A DNA stretch of 27,222 nucleotides from Desulforudis sp. Lineage in GTDB: Bacteria; Bacillota; Desulfotomaculia; Desulfotomaculales; Desulforudaceae. This document shows, piece after piece, positions 7,333-14,757 of the stretch. Positions within the stretch are counted from its first letter, which is position 1, and every line of letters starts with the position of its first letter. Made by a program: the position numbers and the translations under genes. The notes under the pieces were generated by a model. The model saw nothing but the letters and a program-made list of their open reading frames with translations. It searched no databases and had not been told where the DNA came from. The DNA is taken from assembly GCA_014859075.1 (NCBI GenBank), contig JACUUW010000313.1, positions 1 through 27,222 of the forward strand, read 5' to 3'.

Positions 7333-7815
7333 ATGATCCGGATTGAGATCCTGGCCTTGGGCAAGCTGAAGGAGCGCTACCTGGACCGGGGCGTGGAGGA
7401 ATACCTTCGCCGCCTGAAGCCCTACGCCCGGGTTACGGTGACGGTGGTGCCCGAAACCGGGTTCAGCGCCCGCCCGGCCGAGTCGAAGAAGCGGCTGGTC
7501 CTGGCCGCCGAAGCTGAAAGGTTGGGCCGCTTCATCCGGGAAGACACCTTTTTGGTCGCCTTGGATCCCGGCGGCGAAATGCTTGATTCGGTGGAGTTCT
7601 CCCAGGTGTTGGACCGGGAGGCGCTTACGGGCCGGAGCCACTTCACCTTTGTCATCGGGGGCCCCCTCGGACTCGACGACAGCATTCGTGCCCGGGCACA
7701 CCTGGTACTGTCCTTCTCCCGCCTGACCTTCCCGCACCAACTCTTCCGCTTGATGCTCCTGGAACAAATCTACCGGGCCCTGAAAATCATTCGGGGCGAA
7801 CCTTACCACTTGTGA
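7333..7815 (+). CDS. rlmH: 23S rRNA pseudouridine-1915 N3-methyltransferase RlmH
   Basis: A 160-residue SPOUT-family (trefoil-knot) methyltransferase that modifies pseudouridine 1915 of 23S rRNA. The knot motif FVIGGPLGL (106-114) binds S-adenosylmethionine, and the C-terminus ends RGEPYHL, where most relatives end YHK or YHH. The length is normal for the family. The ATG at 7333 begins 1 nt after the murA stop, so the two genes are translationally coupled. Confidence 0.95.
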   Translation: MIRIEILALGKLKERYLDRGVEEYLRRLKPYARVTVTVVPETGFSARPAESKKRLVLAAEAERLGRFIREDTFLVALDPGGEMLDSVEFSQVLDREALTGRSHFTFVIGGPLGLDDSIRARAHLVLSFSRLTFPHQLFRLMLLEQIYRALKIIRGEPYHL

Positions 7816-8109
7816 AATTATGGTCATATAAAAAAATTCCCCTTCACAAGCAGGAATCACAGAAAGCATAACGAAGTCTTTTGCAGAAGAAAGGGTAGCA
7901 TGTCTATATCACAGACCCATTCATACTTGTCCAGCCTTTGGTATCCTCCAAGCGTACGGATTGGCTTTCGTATTGGGGGAACTGGGTTGGTTTTCCATGC
8001 CTTTTTGCCGAATCTTGCCTATGCACTGTACCATCCAGTCAGAGGGAAGGTGGTAAAGCGTTTTAGGAGGACAAGGTTCACGCGGGGTAGGCGGCTCGGT
8101 TCGGATGGT
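7816..8109. other. AT-richer intergenic stretch before the dsr promoter
   Basis: No convincing gene lies between rlmH and the dsr promoter, and the base composition is visibly less GC-rich than the flanks. CTTGTGAA (7809-7816, overlapping the rlmH stop) and TTCACAAG (7843-7850) are perfect inverted 8-mers 26 nt apart. No T run follows the second arm, so it does not look like a standard terminator. A 70-codon reading frame at 7900-8112 has an implausible composition and is not called. Confidence 0.5.
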
Positions 8110-8139
8110 TGACAAGCTCCGCCGGTGTTAAATATGATT
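8110..8139 (+). promoter_or_regulatory. Near-consensus sigma-A promoter of dsrA-dsrB-dsrD
   Basis: A perfect TTGACA (8110-8115), an 18-nt spacer and TATGAT (8134-8139, five of six) form the best promoter seen in the window. Transcription would start near 8146, leaving a leader of about 190 nt before dsrA. Confidence 0.7.
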
Positions 8140-8145
8140 GAGTTG

Positions 8146-8336
8146 AATACCAAGCATCTGAGGAGTTCTCTAAACAGCAGCTTACATCCATTGGACCGGG
8201 CAAAAAGGCAGAGTTCATACAGGGTTCTGGGGTTCTCTGGTAAGTGCCGGATTGTGTTTTGGGAGGGAGGTGTATCCGAACCAGTTCTTAAGTGTTTCCG
8301 GGGCCTAAACTTAACCAGCTATAAGGAGGTTTTAGT
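8146..8336 (+). promoter_or_regulatory. Long 5' leader of the dsrAB-dsrD transcript
   Basis: About 190 nt of presumed untranslated leader. Near its end, TTAAG...TTT (from 8288) can pair with AAACTTAA (8307-8314), just upstream of the ribosome binding site AAGGAGGT (8323-8330). No known riboswitch class was recognised. An open frame running from 8125 into dsrA is not thought to be real. Confidence 0.4.
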
Positions 8337-9755
8337 ATGGCTTTTGAGCCGAAACGGCCACAGAAAAAGATAAACTACGAAGAGATCCGCCTATACTCCG
8401 ACGCCGAGCTGAACAGTACCACCGAAGAGGAACTGAAGAATTTTAAGATAAAGCACGACATCCCGATGTGTGAAGACCTGGAAAAGGGGCCATGGCCCAG
8501 CTTTGTGGCCGATGCCAAACAAGGGGCTCTGCACCGGCGGAAACTGGCGGACGGCCGCGTGCTAATCCCCAGGGACGTCATTGAGGACCTGCTCGGTCAG
8601 CTCGAGCTCTCTTTCGTACACGGCGAGACGCACTGGAAACACGGCGGCATCGTCGGCGTCTTCGGGTACGGCGGCGGCGTGATCGGCCGTTACTCCGACC
8701 TGCAGGAAGAGTATCCCGCCATTGCTCACTTCCACACCGTTCGTGTCAACCAACCGGCCAGTAAGTTTTACGACACCGACTTTCTCAAGGGTCTGGCCGA
8801 CCTGTGGGAATACCGCGGCAGCGGCTTGCTGAACCTGCACGGTTCCACCGGCGACCTGGTGCTGCTCGGCACCATCACCGACCAGCTGGAGCCGCTCTTC
8901 CAGGAAATGGCCCACGTGCTGGATACGGACCTGGGTGGTTCCGGTTCGAACCTGCGTACCCCGTCCTGCTGCATCGGCAAAGCGCGTTGCGAGTACGCCT
9001 GCTATGACACCCAGGCGATGTGCTACGAAATGACCATGCACTACCAGGACGAGCTGCACCGCCCGGCCTTCCCGTACAAGTTCAAATTCAAGTTCGACGG
9101 CTGCCCCAACGGCTGCGTGGCGTCCATCGCCCGTTCGGACATCGCCTTCATCGGCACCTGGCGGGACGACATCCGGATCGATCAGAATGCTGTTCAAGGA
9201 TATATCGCCGGGGAGTACGCGCCCAACGCCGGCGCTCACAAAGGCCGGGACTGGGGCAAGTTTGACATCCAGAAGGAAGTCATTGACCTCTGCCCGACCG
9301 GCTGCATGTCGCTGGAAGGCGGCAAGCTGGTCATAGACAATGCCAACTGCACCCGGTGCATGCACTGCATCAACACCATGCCGCGGGCTTTGAGGCCCGG
9401 AACCGACACCGGCATCAGCATGCTGTTCGGCGCCAAGGCCCCGATCCTGGAAGGCGCGCAGATGTCGACGCTGGTCATTCCGTTCATTAAGGCCGAGCCG
9501 CCGTACGACAACATCAAGGAAGTTATCGAAAAGGTATTCGAGTGGTGGATGGAAGAGGGCAAGAACCGCGAGCGCCTGGGTGAGACGGTCCAGCGTGTCG
9601 GCCTGCCCAAGTTCCTCGAAATCCTTGAAGTGCCGGCTGCGCCGCAGATGGTGAAGGAGCCGCGGAGCAACCCGTACATCTTCTGGAAGGAAGAGGACGT
9701 GCCGGGTGGATTCCAGCGGGATATCAACGAGTTCCGGAAGAGACACAAGAGATAG
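8337..9755 (+). CDS. dsrA: Dissimilatory (bi)sulfite reductase, alpha subunit
   Basis: Large subunit of the cytoplasmic alpha2-beta2 enzyme that reduces sulfite at a siroheme-[4Fe-4S] centre, the last step of sulfate respiration. 472 residues, normal for the family. The cluster motif C212-x5-C218 with C256-x3-C260 is intact. A ferredoxin insert follows, with C323 and C338-xx-C341-xx-C344. The ATG at 8337 has the strong site AAGGAGGT 6 nt upstream. It is followed by dsrB with a 13-nt gap and dsrD, a standard reductive-type dsr operon. A long leader and near-consensus promoter suggest high expression. All key residues are present, so the enzyme should be active in the reductive direction. Confidence 0.98.
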   Translation: MAFEPKRPQKKINYEEIRLYSDAELNSTTEEELKNFKIKHDIPMCEDLEKGPWPSFVADAKQGALHRRKLADGRVLIPRDVIEDLLGQLELSFVHGETHWKHGGIVGVFGYGGGVIGRYSDLQEEYPAIAHFHTVRVNQPASKFYDTDFLKGLADLWEYRGSGLLNLHGSTGDLVLLGTITDQLEPLFQEMAHVLDTDLGGSGSNLRTPSCCIGKARCEYACYDTQAMCYEMTMHYQDELHRPAFPYKFKFKFDGCPNGCVASIARSDIAFIGTWRDDIRIDQNAVQGYIAGEYAPNAGAHKGRDWGKFDIQKEVIDLCPTGCMSLEGGKLVIDNANCTRCMHCINTMPRALRPGTDTGISMLFGAKAPILEGAQMSTLVIPFIKAEPPYDNIKEVIEKVFEWWMEEGKNRERLGETVQRVGLPKFLEILEVPAAPQMVKEPRSNPYIFWKEEDVPGGFQRDINEFRKRHKR

Positions 9756-9768
9756 GAGGTTGAGTAGT

Positions 9769-10962
9769 ATGGCGTTATCAACTGATAAACTCGGCAGATT
9801 TAACCCGGAGAAGCCCCTGGAAAACCGGATCACTGATATCGGCCCGCGCCATTTCTGGCAGACCTTCCCCGAAGTGATCCAGAAAAACTACGGCAAGTGG
9901 GCTTACCACGACATTCTGGAGCCGGGCGTGCTGGTGCACGTTTCCGAAACCGGCGACAAGGTTTTCACCGTGCGTTGCGGCGGCATGCGGTTCATGACCG
10001 TACAGTTGTTGCGGGAGATCTGCGAGATCGCCGACAAGCACTGTGACGGCTTCGTCCGGTTTACCACGCGCAACAACATCGAGTTCCTGGTAACCAACCC
10101 TGAGAAGCTGGGGGCTCTGAAACAGGACCTGTGGAGCCGCAAGTTCGTTTCCGGCAGCTACAAGTTCCCCATCGGCGGCACCGGGGCGGGCGTCACTAAT
10201 ATCGTCCACACCCAGGGGTTCATCCACTGCCACACGCCGGCGACCGACGCTTCTTCGATGGTCAAGGCGATCATGGATGAACTGTTCGGACACTTCACCA
10301 GCATGGACCTGCCGGCCCAGGTCCGGGTTTCCATGGCCTGCTGCCTGAACATGTGCGGCGCCGTGCACTGCTCGGACATCGCGCTTCTGGGCTACCACCG
10401 GAAGCCGCCGGTTATTGACCATGAGGTTATCGGCAAGGTCTGTGAGCTGCCAATGGCGATCGCGGCCTGTCCGACGGCGGCCATTTCCCCAGCCAAGACC
10501 GAGGACGGCCTGAAGACGGTCAAGATCAAGGAAGAGCGCTGCATGTTCTGCGGCAACTGTTACACCATGTGTCCCGCGCTGCCGCTGGCCGACAAGGAAG
10601 GCGACGGCGTGGTGGTGCTGGCGGGCGGCAAGCTGTCCAACCGGATCAGTATGCCCAAGTTCTCCAAGGTCGTCGTCCCGTTCCTGCCGAACAACTTCCC
10701 GCGGTTCCCGGAAGTGGTGGGGACGGTCCGGCAGATCATCGAAGCGTACGCGGCGGACGCCAACAAGTACGAGCGTATCGGCGACTGGGCCGCACGGATC
10801 GGTTGGGAGAAGTTCTTCGAGAAGTGCAACCTGCCGTTCAGCGATCACCTGATCGACGACTACCGGCTGGCGTACGACACCTGGCGGACGAGCACGCAGT
10901 TCAAATACACCGACCTGGCCTGGGCGGTCTCCAGGGCGGCCGATCCTGGGCTTGACGACTAA
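9769..10962 (+). CDS. dsrB: Dissimilatory (bi)sulfite reductase, beta subunit
   Basis: Partner of DsrA; in known structures this subunit carries the catalytically active siroheme and receives DsrC. 397 residues. The cluster cysteines are C154, C191, C192 and C196 (HCHTPATDA, MACCLNMCG). The ferredoxin insert has C258-xx-C261-xx-C264-xxx-C268 plus C234 in AACPTAA. The ATG at 9769 is preceded by ATAGGAGGT (9752-9760) at 8 nt; a longer in-frame reading that begins inside dsrA is rejected. It is translated with dsrA and followed 30 nt later by dsrD. Confidence 0.98.
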   Translation: MALSTDKLGRFNPEKPLENRITDIGPRHFWQTFPEVIQKNYGKWAYHDILEPGVLVHVSETGDKVFTVRCGGMRFMTVQLLREICEIADKHCDGFVRFTTRNNIEFLVTNPEKLGALKQDLWSRKFVSGSYKFPIGGTGAGVTNIVHTQGFIHCHTPATDASSMVKAIMDELFGHFTSMDLPAQVRVSMACCLNMCGAVHCSDIALLGYHRKPPVIDHEVIGKVCELPMAIAACPTAAISPAKTEDGLKTVKIKEERCMFCGNCYTMCPALPLADKEGDGVVVLAGGKLSNRISMPKFSKVVVPFLPNNFPRFPEVVGTVRQIIEAYAADANKYERIGDWAARIGWEKFFEKCNLPFSDHLIDDYRLAYDTWRTSTQFKYTDLAWAVSRAADPGLDD

Positions 10963-10992
10963 TTGTCGAAGTCAATAAGGGAGATGTAATCA

Positions 10993-11226
10993 ATGGAAGA
11001 GCTCAAGAGTGCGATTATTGAATTCCTGGAAGGCGGAAAGACTAAGACCAAGTTCTACTTCAAGGACATTGAAAAGGCCGTAAAGCAGAAGATTCCCGAA
11101 GCCAAAACCCTGCAGATCAAGAAGGCCTGTTCAGCCCTGATTAACGATGGTACGCTGATTTACTTCTCCACCGGCAGCACCACTATGTACGGGCTGAAGG
11201 GCAGGGGCATCACGGAAGACCATTAA
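10993..11226 (+). CDS. dsrD: DsrD, activator of sulfite reductase
   Basis: A 77-residue winged-helix-like protein found directly after dsrAB in organisms that reduce sulfate or sulfite. It has been reported to stimulate DsrAB allosterically rather than bind DNA. The sequence has the family pattern: a charged amphipathic start (EELKSAIIEFLEGGKTKTKFYFKDIEK), a central helix ending KKACSALINDGTL, and a beta wing with YFSTGSTTMYGLKG. Start ATG at 10993 behind GGGAGATG. Its presence supports a reductive rather than oxidative Dsr pathway. It ends the operon, with a terminator 30 nt later. Confidence 0.96.
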   Translation: MEELKSAIIEFLEGGKTKTKFYFKDIEKAVKQKIPEAKTLQIKKACSALINDGTLIYFSTGSTTMYGLKGRGITEDH

Positions 11227-11259
11227 CGCTTTACCCAGGCCATCCTTTACAGGGTAGTA

Positions 11260-11297
11260 AAAGGGGCTGCCGTCCGGGATGGAGGCAGCCCCTTTCC
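11260..11297 (+). terminator. Terminator after dsrD
   Basis: AAAGGGGCTGCC (11260-11271) and GGCAGCCCCTTT (11284-11295) form a perfect 12-bp stem with a 12-nt loop, ending in TTT then CCC. The short T run suggests incomplete termination, so some transcripts may read into the TPR gene 38 nt on. Confidence 0.75.
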
Positions 11298-11334
11298 CTG
11301 GTTTCTTGGCCTGAAACGAGGAGGGACGGATATC

Positions 11335-11961
11335 TTGCGGACTCCGCAGAGTTCCGACGCGTTCATCGCCGAGCAGAAGAGGCTGTTGAAACAAAAACCG
11401 GAATGTGCCACGGCGTTTTATAATCTGGGCGTCAGCCTGATGGAGCAGGGTAAATTCGACGAGGCGTGCGAACATTTTGAAGAAGCCATCGAGAATGGCA
11501 CCCGCATGTTTGAGGCCTACGTCAATCTTGGTTATATCTTTTTCAAGCAGGGCGACATGGAAAGTGCGGCCGGCGCCAACAAGAAGGCCATCGAGATCGA
11601 GCCGCGTTATGCCCGCGGCTACGCCAACCTCGGTTTCGCCTACCTGCAGATGGCCCGGACCGGGGAAGCGATCGAGGCGCTGGAAAAGGCCATCGAGTTG
11701 AACCCGCGCGTGGTCCAGGCCTGGACCAACCTGGCGAACGCTTATCTCCAGCAAGGGGAAGTCGACAAGGCGATTCAGGCCGGCGAGAAGCTGGTGGAAC
11801 TGGCCCCGGAGTTTTCGCTGGGGCACAACAACCTCGCCTTTGCCTACTTCACCAAGCAGGACTTCGCCAAGGCGCTTGAACACGTGGACATCGCCCTCAG
11901 CCAGGGTTTTGAAGTCCATCCCGATTTCCTGAAGCAACTGGAACCTTATCGTCAACCGTAA
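11335..11961 (+). CDS. Soluble TPR protein downstream of dsrD
   Basis: A 208-residue protein almost entirely made of TPR units (about residues 24-200), with repeats such as ATAFYNLGVSLMEQGKFDEACEHFEEAIE, ARGYANLGFAYLQMARTGEAIEALEKAIELNP and VQAWTNLANAYLQQGEVDKAIQAGEKLVELAP. No signal peptide or membrane segment is seen, so it should be a cytoplasmic protein-binding scaffold. The TTG at 11335 is supported by CGAGGAGGGA (11318-11327) 7 nt upstream. It is followed 12 nt later by the YkgJ-type gene and the two are surely co-transcribed. The position between dsrD and the rest of the dsr locus suggests a role in assembly of sulfite-reduction proteins, but this is only inferred from context. Confidence 0.85.
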   Translation: MRTPQSSDAFIAEQKRLLKQKPECATAFYNLGVSLMEQGKFDEACEHFEEAIENGTRMFEAYVNLGYIFFKQGDMESAAGANKKAIEIEPRYARGYANLGFAYLQMARTGEAIEALEKAIELNPRVVQAWTNLANAYLQQGEVDKAIQAGEKLVELAPEFSLGHNNLAFAYFTKQDFAKALEHVDIALSQGFEVHPDFLKQLEPYRQP

Positions 11962-11973
11962 AGGACGAAGATA

Positions 11974-12600
11974 ATGTACAATGACTTGTTTGCAGCGTAC
12001 GAACAGTTGGCGGCCGGTGCGGACGAAGCTTTCCAGGCGGTGGAGCGGGATTACGGCGACCAGGTCCGATGCCGGCTCTACTGCGATGATTGCTGTTACG
12101 CCGTGTTCGGCTTGTTCCTGATCGAATCGGTTTACCTGAAACATCACTTTGACCAACTGGACAGCGAGAAAAAACAGGAAGCACTGGCCAGAGCAAACAA
12201 GGCGGACAAGGCTTTGGCGGTACTGGAAAAAGGCATGGCGGACCACCAAGACGACCCGGAACTGCAGGCCTACACTCTGGGCCGGGAAAGGATCAGGTGT
12301 CCGCTTTTGAACGACCGGCAGGAGTGCATCCTTTACCCGTTCAGGCCGATTACCTGCCGGATCTACGGTGTTCCCACGAAGATCCAGGGCCGGGCGTTTG
12401 TATGCGGTCAGACCGGGTTTCAAAAGGGCGAACCGTACCCGGCTTTCGACCTGGACGCCGTCTACAAGAACCTTTACCGGTTATCGGTTGAACTCTTGGA
12501 GAAAGCGGGGCGGGCCCCTACGGAAAGGGCGTCCCTGCTTGTTGCCGTTTCCAAGTCCATCAAGACGGACGTCGCCGATCTCATTGCCGAAAACCTTTAA
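11974..12600 (+). CDS. YkgJ-family cysteine-cluster protein
   Basis: A 208-residue protein with the metal or Fe-S binding signature of the YkgJ/UPF0153 family: C33-xxx-C37-xx-C40-C41 near the N-terminus, then C109, C118, C128 (in YPFRPITCRIYG) and C144. The typical 'CP(L)L...C.LYPFRPxxCRxYG' pattern is clear. Family members are thought to bind zinc or an iron-sulfur cluster; their reaction is not established. ATG at 11974 with AAAGGACGAAG upstream. It is paired with the TPR gene immediately before it. Placement inside a dsr locus suggests cluster or siroheme supply to DsrAB, an inference that needs comparison with other sulfate reducers. Confidence 0.82.
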   Translation: MYNDLFAAYEQLAAGADEAFQAVERDYGDQVRCRLYCDDCCYAVFGLFLIESVYLKHHFDQLDSEKKQEALARANKADKALAVLEKGMADHQDDPELQAYTLGRERIRCPLLNDRQECILYPFRPITCRIYGVPTKIQGRAFVCGQTGFQKGEPYPAFDLDAVYKNLYRLSVELLEKAGRAPTERASLLVAVSKSIKTDVADLIAENL

Positions 12601-12609
12601 CCTGCCGGC

Positions 12610-12635
12610 AAAAAGGGGCCTTGTTCCAAGACCCC
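12610..12635 (-). terminator. Terminator of the fmdB-HEAT operon (minus strand)
   Basis: Read on the minus strand, GGGGTCTT and AAGGCCCC (12635-12628 and 12622-12615) form an 8-bp stem with one U-G pair and a 5-nt loop, followed by TTTTT. On the plus strand the same pair is a C-A mismatch, so it is oriented for the minus-strand genes. It sits 44 nt after the stop of the HEAT gene. Confidence 0.6.
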
Positions 12636-12678
12636 ATAAAGAAAATCCAATAACCTGCCGCTGGGCTGGTTTATTGCT

Positions 12679-13773
12679 TCAGTGCCCCACCTGTATCTTC
12701 TCCAGGGCTTCCGCCGCCAGCCGGCCGACCGTTTTTCTGACGATTCCGCCCTGTTCGTAGATCTCAACCTCATCCTCCTGATTGCCGATACTTGCCAACC
12801 CCAGCTTTGCTTCGGAGGCGGTTACACTGCCGAGAATCCACGCCGTGTACCCCCTGGTTTCCGGGTTGGCGTCGTCGAGAAAGGGCAAGAGCCTGGGGAC
12901 TGCCACCCGGATCAAGTCCGGTCTGGCGTTGGCGATCCTACCCATGGCCCTAAGGGTTTGGGGCCGGAGCGCATCGTCCAGCAAGAACTGATAGAGCACC
13001 GGAATATAACCGGCAAAGAGGTCCGGTGCGTAGCGGATGACTTCACCCATGGCGTCTATCGCGCCCCAGCTCGAAGCGGCGGAGTAGTTGAAGGACGTGG
13101 AAAACCCCTGGAGCAGGTTGGCGACCGCGGCCGGCTCTTTTTTGGCGATGACTGCGGACACCAGGCCCAGGATTTCGGCCGTACGGAAGCGGAGCAGCGT
13201 GTCACTCGTGTAAAGCAGGCGTTGCAGGTGCCGCAATACCTTGGTGTCGTGCCTGGCCGCTTTCAGCAGCGGTTCGATCTGGTTTTCGGCTACCAATTGT
13301 TCGACATCTTTTTTGGTCAACGAGGTGACATTTGTCGGAGCGCCCGGTTCAACCGCGACCGGTTCGGCGGCACCCCGGGCCAGTTTATCCCATACACCTT
13401 GCCGGGTAATCCCCCGCAACTCTTCATTCAGCCTGACAAAATACAGGGCGCCCGCGACCCGCCGGCCCTCAAAGGCGCCCCCCGGAATGACGTAGTTCGA
13501 TTCAAGATCGTATTTTTCCACCAAGCTGGCCAGGTAGTCCTCTTCGGGCAGCAAACTCCACGCCAGGTCCCAATCCATGTTGCAGGCGAAGACCAGGGAC
13601 TCGATGTAAGCCGTCCCCAGGTTGTGTCCCGTGGCGTCGTAGGCGTAAACAGCTCCACATGTACAAGACCCCAACGGCATCTCCGTGGGTCGGTGTGACT
13701 GAAGCTCCTGCGGTCTTTCAATGGGCATGCGGCAGAAGGGACACCTGGTGGTCTTGAAAGACGGCCTGTTCAA
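12679..13773 (-). CDS. Zinc-ribbon and HEAT-repeat protein (possibly DVU0298-like)
   Basis: A 364-residue cytoplasmic protein. The N-terminus has a likely metal site, C11-xx-C14 (RCPFCRMP) and C37-x-C39 (GSCTCGAVYAYD). A middle segment is followed by HEAT/PBS-lyase-like helical repeats (about residues 155-360, with units such as RLLYTSDTLLRFRTAEILGLVSAVI, LRPQTLRAMGRIANARPDLI and NPETRGYTAWILGSV). This resembles a family I associate with DVU0298 of Desulfovibrio, found in sulfate reducers; that identification is from memory and moderate. HEAT proteins of this kind serve as scaffolds; no enzyme active site is seen. TTG start at 13773 with AAGGGGG at 13781-13787. It is second in a two-gene minus-strand operon, convergent with the TPR-YkgJ pair. 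Confidence 0.75.
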   Translation of the reverse strand: MNRPSFKTTRCPFCRMPIERPQELQSHRPTEMPLGSCTCGAVYAYDATGHNLGTAYIESLVFACNMDWDLAWSLLPEEDYLASLVEKYDLESNYVIPGGAFEGRRVAGALYFVRLNEELRGITRQGVWDKLARGAAEPVAVEPGAPTNVTSLTKKDVEQLVAENQIEPLLKAARHDTKVLRHLQRLLYTSDTLLRFRTAEILGLVSAVIAKKEPAAVANLLQGFSTSFNYSAASSWGAIDAMGEVIRYAPDLFAGYIPVLYQFLLDDALRPQTLRAMGRIANARPDLIRVAVPRLLPFLDDANPETRGYTAWILGSVTASEAKLGLASIGNQEDEVEIYEQGGIVRKTVGRLAAEALEKIQVGH

Positions 13774-13792
13774 CCCTGCACCCCCTTAACGC

Positions 13793-14038
13793 TTACCTGC
13801 TTGGTCCCGGGATTTCTATGGTGGCGCAGGTATTGCCCGGACTGCACGACTTGGTGGTAAGCTTGGGTTTCTTCCCACCCTTAACGGTACCCAACTGGTG
13901 GTTGCTCCGGCTGATAACCCGCTCAAAGGATTCGGACCGACATTCCGGGCAGGCCACCGCAACCTTTTCCTCATTATTGCGAAACAGCTTTTCAAAAAGG
14001 TTCCCGCACTCCAGGCAGCGGAATTCAAAAATCGGCAT
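13793..14038 (-). CDS. FmdB-family zinc-ribbon protein
   Basis: An 81-residue protein beginning MPIFEFRCLECG with C8-xx-C11 and C30-xx-C33 (ACPECRSE), the four-cysteine zinc ribbon of the FmdB/CxxC_CxxC_SSSS family. A C-terminal tail adds two cysteines (SCSPGNTC). Function is unknown; members are often linked to formamidase regulation or to metal and redox enzymes by context only. ATG at 14038 (minus) with GGGAGGGGAA upstream fits the family start exactly; a longer in-frame start is rejected. It precedes the HEAT gene by 19 nt. Confidence 0.85.
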   Translation of the reverse strand: MPIFEFRCLECGNLFEKLFRNNEEKVAVACPECRSESFERVISRSNHQLGTVKGGKKPKLTTKSCSPGNTCATIEIPGPSR

Positions 14039-14095
14039 GGTTCCCCTCCCTTGACGGAAAAACACATTAAGGCGGCACCAGGCGTCGCCGCACCC

Positions 14096-14125
14096 AGCAT
14101 ATCAGGGATAGTCGGATGCTGTCAA
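14096..14125 (-). promoter_or_regulatory. Promoter of the fmdB-HEAT operon (minus strand)
   Basis: On the minus strand a perfect TTGACA (14125-14120), an 18-nt spacer and TATGCT (14101-14096) lie 57 nt before the fmdB ATG. Confidence 0.6.
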
Positions 14126-14342
14126 ACCAGCCCTTGGCCACAGGCTCCTGTAGCGCCGCGATGAACAGTGTTATGATGATGGTACAACTTCTTTTGGACT
14201 AATCCGGCTCGGCCCGGACCGTTATCGTAGACGGCGCAACCGTTTCGCCGTTCCCGGCCGGCATTCCGTCCGCAAAAAAGTTGTTGCCGGTCAGCAGGAA
14301 TATGGGCAAAGGTCACGAATAGATAGACAAACACAAACGAAT
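14126..14342. other. Gene-free stretch between the fmdB promoter and the ferredoxin terminator
   Basis: About 220 nt with no credible coding frame on either strand. Together with its flanks the gene-free gap spans 14039-14493. A small RNA ending at the downstream two-way hairpin is possible, but no clear promoter for one was found and no known RNA family was recognised. Confidence 0.4.
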
Positions 14343-14400
14343 AAAAAAAGGAGATTACACTGGTTGTCGTCATCACCGGTAAGGTAATCTCTGCGTTTTT
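14343..14400. terminator. Two-way terminator hairpin upstream of the ferredoxin gene
   Basis: GAGATTAC (14351-14358) and GTAATCTC (14384-14391) pair perfectly, with an inner stem ACTGGT/ACCGGT (14359-14364 and 14375-14380). On the plus strand TTTTT follows after 4 nt; on the minus strand C then seven T follow at once. It can therefore end transcripts from both sides, yet no gene is seen pointing into it from either side within this gap. Confidence 0.65.
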
Positions 14401-14493
14401 GTTTGTACTTTCCCGAACCAGGGTTAGACGTCCGGACCACCGGCTAGCTAACTAAATAATCACAAAACTTGAACAGGGAGGGGGTTGGAGGAC

Positions 14494-14676
14494 ATGTTCG
14501 TGGTAACAATTGATCGGGAAACGTGTGAGGGGTGCGGTGAATGTACCGAGTCCTGTCCGGCGGAAGCCTTGGCGATGGTAGACGGCAAGGCGCAGGTGGT
14601 CAACGATGAATGCATGGGTTGTGAGACCTGCGTTACGATCTGCCCCTCGGGATCGATCACGCTTCAAGAGGTTTAG
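14494..14676 (+). CDS. 2[4Fe-4S] ferredoxin in the dsr locus
   Basis: A 60-residue bacterial ferredoxin with two complete cluster motifs: C11-xx-C14-xx-C17-xxx-C21 and C40-xx-C43-xx-C46-xxx-C50. The internal symmetry of clostridial ferredoxins is plain. Start ATG at 14494, with GGGAGGGGG (14476-14484) 9 nt upstream; a TTG at 14485 would add three residues. It lies 170 nt before dsrM and points the same way. It probably carries electrons for sulfite-reduction or cluster-assembly chemistry, which is inferred from position. Confidence 0.93.
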   Translation: MFVVTIDRETCEGCGECTESCPAEALAMVDGKAQVVNDECMGCETCVTICPSGSITLQEV

Positions 14677-14757
14677 GCGCTTAGTGAAAGGGTCACCGGG
14701 GGGGTGGAAGAGGGTTTTGCGCAGTGACTGCTGCTGAGGACTGGACGTTGACGTTGG

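Noticed and set aside
5859..7364. 501-codon minus-strand frame opposite murA
   Set aside because: Shadow of murA; low-complexity product without motifs.
7900..8112. 70-codon plus-strand frame before the dsr promoter
   Set aside because: Odd composition, weak ribosome site, no recognisable domain, and it lies in a low-GC non-coding stretch.
8125..8373. 82-codon frame overlapping the dsrA start
   Set aside because: It runs out of frame into dsrA, whose ribosome site and start are very strong; its product has no recognisable features.
14122..14376. 84-codon minus-strand frame with a hydrophobic start
   Set aside because: It spans the two-way terminator and the fmdB promoter region, has no ribosome site and no recognisable domain.
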